This document shows, one piece after another, positions 55,060 to 64,000 of a stretch of 64,000 bases of DNA. The DNA comes from Canna indica (taxonomy: Eukaryota; Streptophyta; Magnoliopsida; Zingiberales; Cannaceae). Location: NCBI GenBank assembly GCA_034359265.1, contig CP136895.1, positions 48,750,001 through 48,814,000 of the forward strand, written 5' to 3'. The notes beneath the pieces are model-generated. The model searched no databases. It was not told where the DNA came from and was given only the letters and a program-made list of their open reading frames with translations. Numbering within the stretch: position 1 is the stretch's first letter; every line of letters starts with the position of its first letter. The position numbers were made by a program, and so were the translations under genes.

Positions 55060-56140
55060 ATGACACTAGAGAGTTTAGCGTCTTCACCTCCTAGGTTCGA
55101 TGCCTCGAACTTTGGTCTTTGAAAATATAGGATGTACACATACTTAAAGACTAAAGGTTTTGGTGTCCTTAACGTGTTAAGACTAGAATTCATTGAACCT
55201 GAGGTTGACATGCATGCTTAGAGTGAATTAGATAAGAAAATATTTAAGTATAATGAAGATGCCATGAATTGCATACTCTGCACCTTACCAAGTGCTTCCA
55301 TCCCTATATCTCATTCACATGAAGCATCCTCTGCCCATGACTATGAAGCCACTTCCAAAGAAAGCCTAAAAAATACAAACGATGAGGTACACTCTCCTTC
55401 TTCCTCTAATCATGTTAATAGTACTAGCTCTTCCAATTCACATGATATGCCATATGATGAGTTAGTAAATGAATGCAAGAAAATGTATGTCTTGCTTTTC
55501 AAAAAGGATAAGGAAAATAGGAAGATGAAGAAAGAAAATTCTAGACTTAATTGTCATGTCTTGATGGCTCAAATCTTTAGAATTAGAAAATGAAAAACTA
55601 AAAACTAGTTATATTGATCATTGTCTTGATGGCTCAAATCTTGAGATTAAGGATTTGAGAGTCAAAAACGAAGATGTGAAAAAGGAAAATGAAAATTTGA
55701 GAGTTGAAAATTCAAAAATCAAAAGTGAAAACAATGTTTTGAAATCTCAACTACATGACATGCATAAGTCAATTGGAGCTTTTAAAAATGAGATTTTGAT
55801 CTTGAACAAGGAAGTAAATAATTTGAAAAACTCAACTTCCTTAAAGAAATTTGGAAAGAAAAATGTTTCTTTCAAGAATGCTTATGTTCATCATAAATCT
55901 CATGCTATACATTCTAAACTAAAATCATATGCTAAGAAAAATGATAACAAAGAATTTCATGGTCATTGTTTTTGTTGTGGTGATTACGGGCATGCTATAT
56001 ATGATTCCGCATTTAAGATAAACCCGAGTGGTGTTAAGACACTTTGGGTACCTAAGCCCACTAACCCCCTAGGACCCAAATGGATTTGGGTACCAAAAGT
56101 ATCATGTTCTCTTATAGGGGGAGCTACCACACAAGGGTAA
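55060..56140 (+). pseudogene. gag: Family A Gag, decayed copy
   Basis: The start MTLESLASSPPRFDASNFG (55060) matches the start of the intact gag at 39665. Stops follow near 55120 and 55218. At about 55290-55310 a large part of the capsid region and the first zinc knuckle are deleted (joined at SHEASSAHDYEATSKE). The coiled coil (55460-55850, split by a frameshift near 55590), basic stretch and second zinc knuckle follow; the knuckle reads CFCCGDYGHAIYDS, with the last Cys changed to Ser. The end is WVPKVSCSLIGGATTQG at 56140, the same stop position as the first copy. The shared stop shows the family lost pol before these copies arose. Confidence 0.85.
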
Positions 56141-59007
56141 AGGAGATTGAAGAGTTGAAGTTGACCAATGAGTTGATGGAAGGATCCCTACATGGTTGCA
56201 ACTTCAAAGTCTTCACCTAGACTAGATGCCTATGGTAAAGTCGGCATCAAATACTTTGGTATCATCTTCTAACCAACATTGATCTACTTAAGTTGAAGTT
56301 TTTGATACTATGCATAATTTGGTTGAGCTTTGTCTACTCTTGATATGGTTTTTATCAAATGATTTTTCATTTCCAGTCTCTTCGAAGACCTATGTAGCCT
56401 ATAACGAGCTCATGCGACCTTGCAGTTCTAAATTGTAGGCTAATTATGGCCTTTCAGTTTTCAACCAATAGGAAGGGTTGGAGATTTTAATTTTTAAATA
56501 TTTCATACTTTGAGATCTCTTGATTCGTTTTGGATTCATGATAATATATTTTGAAATAGATTTCAAACTATTTAGCAAAGTGGACTTTGAAAATGATACT
56601 TGATTCTTTGCTATTTGGTTTGGGTTGCTTGCTAGTAGCTTTATTTTCATTAAATCTACTAATGAAGTCTACTTGCAAGTTAAAAATGTTGATGGAAGGC
56701 TAGTAGATTGAACTTGGAAAGAAAATGACAAGTTTGGCAATTTTCTAGAATAAGGTATAGTTTTGGTTTTGCAAAACTCTTATTAAAATACTTGAATATT
56801 CATGCATTAATAATGTCTCTATATTCATGATTGTTTTTGCGTGATAAATATATAAAATTTTATGAGTAGGTAAAATTTTGATAACTTAGACAATTTCATG
56901 ATATCTTGATTGAATGAAACTTGCTCTAGGTTAATATTTGTCACTAGAGACTTCGTTTTTAAGTCTACACCTAATAAACATGTTTACATACACACATGAC
57001 ATGATTCTAGGTGTTTAAACTTGAAAATTCATGTGTAGATGAACAAGGTGATAAAAAGATCACTTCAGGGGACTTAAACTTGAAAAAGTTTGACCCAAGT
57101 CAACAAATCGACTTGGACATCTCATTTTGAGTCCAAACTTCACCAACATATTTAGATTTACTCATGTAAGATGTCTAAGTGTCTATGTTTGAAAAACCAT
57201 GAGTAAAGGATAATTTGATACTTAGCAATTTCATATTATCATTTTTGTTTTTGAATGAAATCGTGCTAATGTAAAATGTTGAACAAATGACATCATCTTC
57301 ATTTCAGACTTGATAAACATGCTTTAAATGATTATATCTTGATATCTGGAAAGTTTGAATGAAAATTGAGCACATTTTGAAAAATAACTAAAAATTATGA
57401 AAATGCCATTGAAATTTCAACATTTTTAGTCATTTCTAGAAAAATGTAGAAAATTTTGAAAAATAACTAAAAATTATGAAAATACTATTGAAATTTCAAC
57501 ATTTTCAGTTATTTCTAGAAAAATGGAGAAAAATCCTTTTTAACTGATTCATGAAACTGCATCTTCATTGAAAAATCTAGTTTCTCCAGTAAAAATTTCA
57601 GAAATTTTCATCAAGAATCGAATTTATAATGGAATTTTGAAGTTAGATTTCACAAATGCAAAGTATCACTTTCTTGAAATATCAATTTTTCTGATACTTT
57701 GATTTTTCATCGGAAACTTCAAATGAAAGTTTGTGTATACCATTTTGATTACATTTCTAATATCATTCACACCATTGCTTAAGTAAAATCATTTCTAGGA
57801 ATGATTTTGATAACTTGAATGATAGTTAGAAATACTCATTTTTTCATTCAAATCAAAATAGGATGAAAAATGAACTTAGATAATTCATTTTGAGCTCAAA
57901 CTTGATACACACATCTTAAATGATCACTCAACGATGTCTGGAAAGTTTGAAGCAAAATTGACAACTTTTAAAAAAATACCTAAAATTTACGAAAATGCCC
58001 CTGGAATTTTAGGAATTTTATGAATTTATAGAAAATTGATTTTTGACTGATTCTTAAACCTATAGATTCCTTGAAAAATCTAGTTTGTCTAGTTAAAGTT
58101 TCAAAAAATTTCGTTAAGAATATGATTTTATAAGGATTAAAAAGTTTGATTTTTGTAAACTTGAAGTATACTTTGACCTAAGTCAACAAAGTGACTTAGA
58201 AATCTCTTTTTAAGCCCAAACTTGATTGATATACTTAGATTCACTCATGTTAGATGGCCAAGTGTCTAAGGTAGAGAAAACATGAGTAGATAGTAAAAAT
58301 TGGTACTTAGCATTTTCATATTTTCATGTCTACTTTGAATAAACTGTGCTAAGTTCATATTTTAATCAAATGACATTCTTTTCACTTCAAACTTGACATA
58401 CATGTTTTACATGACCATATCGAAATCTGGAAATGTCATGAAAGATTCACTTATTTACAAAACTGCCATTAAAGTATCACTCTTCTCAAGTTGCACATTT
58501 TCCGATACTTTAAATTTTTCATTAGAATTTCAAATGAGACTTGAAGTATGATATTTTAAATTCACTTATGGTATCGTTCTACTCATTTGATGAGAAAAAT
58601 CATTTCTAAAGTGATTTTTGACTATTTGACCGGTACTTGAAAATATCGATACTTAAGTTATTACATGATTCTTGGTTTTGGATTTCATTTATCATTTCAC
58701 GATTTCATGTATAACTTAGTCTCTTATTTGATGTTTGGCTTTCATCCCTTAGCTGAGACTTTCGTGGCTTTGAAAAATCTTTTAGAGTTTAAACTTTGAC
58801 TTTTGATTGACTTTTCTTGCCCTTTTTGAGTAATGTTAAAAGGGGTAGAAAAATCTAGAAAAAAAGGGAAGAAAATATAGGAAACCATGCATATAGATGG
58901 GGGGAGTTTATTTTCATAGATATGCATGTTGATAGGGGGAGAAATCCCATGATTGATATCCTCTATGCTTAATTGTAGATATTTTCTTAAGGATATTTGT
59001 CATCATC
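56141..59007 (+). other. Noncoding internal region with reiterated blocks
   Basis: No coding potential. Related segments recur at intervals: 57090-57240 and 58180-58330 (blocks TGACYYAAGTCAACAAA, ACTCATGTWAGATG, AAGTGTCTA), and CTGGAAAGTTTGAA-type blocks near 57345, 57940 and 58430. The last 1.7 kb matches 29328-31040 in reverse. Confidence 0.75.
57374..57533 (+). repeat. 79-bp tandem duplication
   Basis: Two copies start ATTTTGAAAAATAACTAAAA at 57374 and 57453, with few differences. They run to the AAAAATGNAGAAAA border. Confidence 0.9.
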
Positions 59008-59021
59008 AAAAAGGGGGAAAT
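59008..59021 (+). other. Polypurine tract of family A
   Basis: AAAAAGGGGGAAAT directly precedes the LTR start TGTTGGCC. The same tract is at 29328-29342 in inverse orientation. Confidence 0.85.
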
Positions 59022-60344
59022 TGTTGGCCTAAGGTTTTCTACCTTGGTCTTAATCTTGGTTTTGATGATAACAAATATGGAAATAATGTTTCATTGATAA
59101 ATATTTTCAAGTTCCATATCGGTTAGCACTCAATGTCCTCGATCGGAAATATCATAAGAAATCAAAAAATTGAAAAGTCATTGGTCGACGCGTTCGGGTT
59201 CGTCGCGGAGATTTCTCAAAGTTCGACGCGTGCACCAAACACGTCTTGGACGAATCTAAAGAACACATGGTATGCTCGCCAAGTTGACTCACGCTGAAGG
59301 CTAGAACATGGAAATGAAGTGCGCAAGAAGAAGCTTGAAAAAATCAAGTTTAGCCTTGGTTCGATCGATAGGTCGGTCGACCGAATGTGGTCAAAAATTG
59401 GCAGTAGCCAATTCAGTCGATCGAAGGTTGCCAGGAAGTGGCGGAAAGCCTTCGTTCACTCGGCGGTCGCTCGGTTGGTCGACCGACGATCGATCGGCAA
59501 GCGACCGACAGTCGGTAACGAGTAAAAATCTGCCCGTTGAGAAGAGGGGAGCTCTCTCTTTTCTTCATGGCTTATAAATAGGAAGCCATGAGAGACTTCC
59601 TCCATGATGTTGATCACTTCTAACCTCCTTGAGCCATCTTTCGATCAATTCTAAGCCCACATTGAGCCAATCTTGTGAAAACCCTAGCTTGAGCCAAAAA
59701 CCTTTATCTTGCCTTCATTCCTTCATTGATTAACCATCAAAGACATCAAGAGGAAGCTAGGAATCTTGTTTTGGAGCTAAGTATTTTATTATTTGATTTA
59801 TTGCTCCATTTAGTGTTTTATTTTCTTGTTTATTTGTTTGTATTTGAGTTTGTGTTAGACCTAAAGTGTAGGTCTTGAAATTGGGTGGTAGCCTTGGTGT
59901 TTGAGGTTTAAATCCACCGGTGTAAACGTAGTTTGCTAGGATTAGTTGAGTTGTCCTTAAGGTTGAGTTGGCGAGAGTGCTCTCGGTAGGAAGGTGAGAT
60001 ACTTTCGGGTGTGGAAGTGCCTTCGGTTTAAGAGTGGAGACTTTCCGGTGTAAAGTCCTCATTGTAAGGAAACTAATTAATCTAGTTAAACTAGTTTGGA
60101 AATCCTAAACGGAGTGCTTAGGTAGTGAAGTAGGCATTGGGGCCGAACCACTATAAATCATTGTGTTAGCATTGATATTTTGTTTGTGTTAATTGTTCTA
60201 TCATTAATCGCTTCCGCATTTAGTCGTCCAATTGTGAATTGCCTAAGTAGTTTAGGAAAACGTTTAAAATTGAATTTAGGCAAATAGATTTAGTTAACAC
60301 ACTATTCACCTCCCCCCCCCTCTAATGTGGTTATTTCACCAACA
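59022..60344 (+). repeat. 3' LTR of the second gag-only element
   Basis: It is complete, 1323 bp, from TGTTGGCCTAAGG to CACCAACA. It contains palindromes (59358-59515), TGCCCGTTG (59531-59539), TATA box TTATAAATA (59572-59580) and the CCACTATAAATCATTG block near 60150. Confidence 0.93.
59358..59580 (+). promoter_or_regulatory. Family A LTR promoter: palindrome cluster plus TATA box
   Basis: GGTCGGTCGACCGAATG, GGTTGGTCGACCGACGATCG and related blocks occupy 59358-59515. TGCCCGTTG and TTATAAATA follow at 59531 and 59572. Confidence 0.6.
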
Positions 60345-62349
60345 TTTAGTACACTTATCAAAGCTCACGTGTGGACATTTTATTGGAGACCCGATTTTAT
60401 AACCCCCTTTGCTAAAGAGTCGGAGCAATAAACCCTCATCATTCAAAGGTTGAAGTTATAACTGCTCTCCCGCTTCTCCACCTCTTAGACCCTCGTCTGG
60501 ATATTCTTCTCATTCAATGGAACCGGCTAAATCTCCCTTAGTCCCATGAAGAAAAGGGTGTGTGCCGAAGGTCTACAAGAAAGCCTCTTCTTCTCTATCG
60601 GCTAAGGGCGAGTCGATTTCTAAACGTGGAGAAACCCTAGCACCATGTTTTGCTCAAATGTCAAATGAAGGGGTTCCTCCTCCTCTTTCTCAAGGTCTAC
60701 CCATGCGAGTAAAGCATGGAAGACATCCAGGGATCATCCACCAAAGAAAAGAAGAGGTATGCCATTTATTCTCCCTGTTTCCCCACCTAGGGTTTCAATT
60801 CTTGAGCGGGAGGATTCATATGTTGAGGGGGAGCCTTGTATGGCAATCATACTCTACACTAGTAATTCGGCTAAATGTGATCCAGTCGAATCTGTTTCTT
60901 TGCCTGATTCGGTTCTTGATTCTACTCTAGTGAACACTGGTCGAATGCAAGTTGACACTCACTCTATAACTGATGTTGTTCTTGACTTAATTCAAGTGAA
61001 TACTGGTCCCTCTAAAATTGCTACAAGCTTTGGTCATGAGGAACAACAAACAGATCATGTTCCTACTATGTCTGATTCAAGGGATCCTGCACCAAATCCC
61101 TTTGTTGAAACTCCACAGGTTACAACTATTGTTCCTGCACCAGATTCAGTGGCAACTGTGGACCTTGCTACTCCACCAGTTATAACTATTGGAGAAACTG
61201 AGCCTCAGAAATTTGATGTTGCAGCCAAATAAAAAAAGAAATCTACTGGCATTTCTGAGCAGAAAAAGTATGCTAAAAGGAAGCAGACTAAAAGGTCTAA
61301 GAGGAGAGATTAGTCGTGTGTAAACATTGATAGTAACTCAGAAAATGAAACTCTCTTGGAGAGGGTTGCAGAGTTGAGAAGAACAAAGAGGAATAAACCT
61401 ACTGTTGAACCCCCAAAGGAGAAACAAAAATCAACAGCACCTGAGAAGAAGAAGATTTCTGCCTCCAACAAGAAGTCTCCAAAGTCAGCAAAGAAAGGTG
61501 AAAAGAAAACTGCCACTAGCAAACTACACCCTTTCTGATGACCTTTTTACACTATGGGAGTCTCTTCAATTGAAAGGAGTTATAACTCAAATGCCTTTAG
61601 ATATTGCATATTTAATCTGAAATGTAAGCATGTCATGGATATTCTTGAGGAAAGAAATATGTCAAGTTCTTTTATGCATGTTGCTGATCACTTTCATCAA
61701 GTTTTTGTTAGAGGGAAGTGGTACAATTTTAGTGTAGACATTATTAATGATTACTTGGGATTTGTTTCTCCTTCTTCTGTTGTTGACAAAATTGATGAAT
61801 CCAGTGTTGAGTTTTTGCAAAAAGTTGGAAAAGAAGTATCAAATGATGACATTACTGAATGGTCTGGTGAGCACAACATAAAGTCTTCATCTTTGAACAT
61901 ATTTTATGCAGTTTTATATTTGATTGCAAGGTTTCATTGGATTCCAACTTCACATATCACTTTACTGAGCAAAGACATGGTAATTCTGTTGTACAAGATC
62001 ACAAATGGGATTTGTTTCAACTTAAGAAATTTAATTTTTTTATCAGATTATTGCTCTTCATTCTCGACTATCTACAAAATCAATATTATTCTTGATTTTT
62101 CCTTATCTAATTTATGACATTCTTGAGAAACAAGTATTCAAATGTTCTGATTAGGACATGTTGGAACGTCTGGGATATTCTTTGAAAGTGCATCAAAAGT
62201 TGTTGAAGAAAGTTGGAACTCCTGCTAGTACTACTACTCAGACTCCTTCAAGTTCCTCTAGAAAGCCCACTACTAGTTCTAATGCTGATGAGCAAGATAT
62301 TCCAGAAGAGATATCAAATGTCAATGAGGTTGCCTCAAAATTTCTGTAG
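60345..62349 (+). pseudogene. Env-like / plant transposon protein ORF of a Sirevirus-like Copia
   Basis: This region follows Copia RNase H once the gag-only element is removed, the place where Sireviruses carry an extra env-like ORF. Across frames: a Lys/Ser-rich start (60545-60610), a Pro/Ser/Thr/Val-rich linker (60780-61230), a Lys-rich basic stretch (61240-61530), then a globular part (61625-62110) with HVADHFHQVFVRGKWYNFSV, IINDYLGF and a FHWIPTSHITLLSKDMVILL block, and a tail with Ser/Thr runs (62215-62290). The VRGKW-FS-IN-LGF pattern recurs in plant retrotransposon extra ORFs. It has several stops and shifts. No signal peptide or membrane span is convincing. Function unknown. Confidence 0.6.
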
Positions 62350-62357
62350 CAAATTAT

Positions 62358-64000
62358 TATTGGTGAAATGACCACACTAGAGGGGGTGAATAGTGTGTTA
62401 ACTAATCTTATCGCCTAATTCTGATTTTAAACATTTTTAGATTACTTAGGCAATTCACGATTAAATGATTAAATGCGGAAGCGATAAATGACAAAGCAAT
62501 TAATACAAAATAATATAACAATGCTAACACAATTATTTATAGTGGCTCGGCCCCAATGCCTACTCCACTACCTAAGCACCCCGCTTAGGATTTCCATACT
62601 AGATTTACTAGATTATCTTGTTTCCTTTACAACAAGGACGTTTTCACCGGAGAGCCTCCGTTCTCACACCGAAGGCACTTCCACACCTGGAAGTCTCCGC
62701 CTTCCTACCGAGAGCACTCTCCCACCTCAATCCTAAGGACAACAATTACTAATCATAGCAAACTACATTTACACTAGTGGAATTCAGCCTCAAACAAAAA
62801 GGCAACCACCCAATTTCAAGACCCACACTCTAGGTCTTACACAAGTTCAATTACAGTGAAATATACAAGTAATGGAGCAAAAATACAAGAACACAAATAC
62901 TTAGCTCCAACACAATGAATCCTAGCTCCTCTTGATGCCTTGATGATGAATCAAATCAAGCTTGAAGGCAAACTCAAGAAAAATAAGGTAGAAATCTAGG
63001 GTTTCAACAAAGATGACTCAATCAAAGCTTATAGGTGTCAAAGAATATCTCGTGAAGCATTAGAAGGTCATAGGAAGGCTTAGAAGTCCTTTAAATAGGC
63101 AAACCACCAAGTGATGGTCGGGCACAACGGGTAAAAATGGCTATTTTTCAAGCCGGTATACCGCCAGTCACTTGTCTGGTCGATCGACCGAGCGACCGCC
63201 GAGCGACCAAAGGCAATATGCCGCTTCTGGGAGAACTTCGATTGACCGAATTGGCTACTACCAATTTTTTGCCGCATTCGGTTGATTGAATTGACTACTA
63301 CCAAATTCTGGCATCATTCGGTCGATCGAAATGCCTTCTCCTTCGGTCGGCCGACCAGTTGATCGACCGAACCTGGGTAGGGTAGATTTCTTTGTTTTAT
63401 TTGTTCATTTTCTAGTTCCATCTTCGCTAAGTCTACTTATATTATACTTATTAACTTTAAGTTAATAACTTTAAAACATAAATGTTATATAAGAATTAAC
63501 CCTCATTTGGATTCAATAAAAATATCTAAAAAATCAAAATCCTTAAGAATCAAAATCTAGTTTTTGGGGTCTAGTACAAATTTTCGAAAAACAAAAATTT
63601 TCTAATCTCCCGGTTCAAATATGGGTAGGCTAAAGGCTTCCAAAAAAATCTTTAAAATACCTCGTTATCTAGTTTCTACCTAAGGAACAATTACTGCTAT
63701 ATTTTGTGTCAAAAAAATATCTAGGTAATATAGCCCTCCAAGGAGCTCCCTAGGCTTAGTGTATTTCAGGGCGGTTTCCGAGTTTTCATGGTTTGAGATT
63801 CGGGTTTGGTTTTTGGGTTCTTATTCATCATCATGAGGATTTACAACATAAACTAGACACCCTAAACCTAAACTCTAACTTCCCGAAGAATTCTGAGCGT
63901 CGACGAACGTCCTTGTCGATTTCTCTAATTTCTTCGATTTTCCGATCGGGGTCGTCGAGCGCTAACTGACTTGGAACCTGAAAGATTTCTCAATAAAACA
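62358..64000 (-). repeat. Family A LTR running off the window
   Basis: Minus orientation: the plus-strand left edge is TATTGGTGAAATGACC (62358). It contains the AGTGGCTCGGCCCC block (62541), palindromes (63170-63370) and a long U3. The LTR start (TGTTGGCC on the minus strand) lies beyond 64000, so solo or full-length status cannot be decided. It interrupts the tail of the env-like ORF. Confidence 0.9.

Larger units (their letters stand above)
54511..60344 (+). mobile_element. Second gag-only family A element, 5' LTR truncated
   Basis: Plus orientation: partial 5' LTR (54511-54991), primer site (54994), decayed gag (55060-56140), long noncoding internal region (56141-59007), polypurine tract (59008-59021) and complete 3' LTR (59022-60344). 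The left part of the 5' LTR has been deleted, fusing the element to the end of Copia RNase H. To the right the Copia 3' region resumes. Confidence 0.88.

Noticed and set aside
60562..61530. Host gene encoding a Lys-rich nuclear-type protein
   Set aside because: Position after Copia RNase H, frame breaks and the downstream VRGKW-type domain fit a retrotransposon extra ORF better.

Overview
The window looks like intergenic DNA from a large, repeat-rich flowering-plant genome. Almost every recognisable feature is a plant transposable element: Ty3/Gypsy (chromovirus Tekay/Del-like and Tat-like), Ty1/Copia (Sirevirus-like), a gag-only non-autonomous LTR family, a CACTA (En/Spm) DNA transposon and a small hAT-like element. 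I found no convincing host gene, rRNA, functional tRNA or CRISPR array. Nearly all coding regions are broken; the one exception is a retrotransposon gag interrupted only by a hAT-like insertion. The species cannot be named from the sequence.

I use letter names for LTR families. A: LTR starting TGTTGGCC and ending CAACA, about 1.3-1.7 kb, gag-only element. B: Tekay-like Gypsy whose LTR starts TGTAATRCC. C, D and E: related Gypsy LTRs.

Layout. 1-3417 is the right part of a CACTA-like non-autonomous element holding a C solo LTR (796-3363). 3418-3884 is a degenerate Tat-type LTR piece and 3885-5101 is unassigned AT-rich DNA. From 5102 to 50555 the window can be read as one Tat element (LTRs 5102-5498 and 50141-50555, flanks GAACT/TAACT) opened up by insertions. 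Its gag ends at 6198 against a truncated D Gypsy (6199-10415). Its 157-bp tandem array (10784-17945) carries four A LTRs. Its antisense ORF (right part 49091-49440, left part 18355-19380) is split by Gypsy B (19524-49090).

Gypsy B is itself a host. Nine bases into its 5' LTR lies a rearranged A element (19533-31163), which contains the 7.5-kb CACTA element (20320-27817). The rest of the B 5' LTR holds solo LTRs of A (31603-33208) and C (33528-34245). The B gag is split by a gag-only element (35756-41218), which is split by the hAT-like element (38707-39353). The B chromodomain is split by an E solo LTR (44434-47188). To the right of Tat is a Sirevirus-like Copia (RT 51605-52738, RNase H 54017-54510, env-like ORF 60345-62349), interrupted by an A solo LTR (52739-54011), a second gag-only element (54511-60344) and a further A LTR running off the window (62358-64000).

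The less ordinary signals are: (i) four Gypsy LTR families share a TATA box, a hairpin with compensatory changes and a consensus 5' splice donor, with a 3' acceptor about 340-400 bp from the LTR end, as if each LTR contains an intron; (ii) family A LTRs carry dense TCGACCGA/TCGATCGA palindromes just upstream of TATA; (iii) a gag-only, pol-less retrotransposon family has multiplied here; (iv) several insertions can be proved from target-site duplications and empty sites inside the window.
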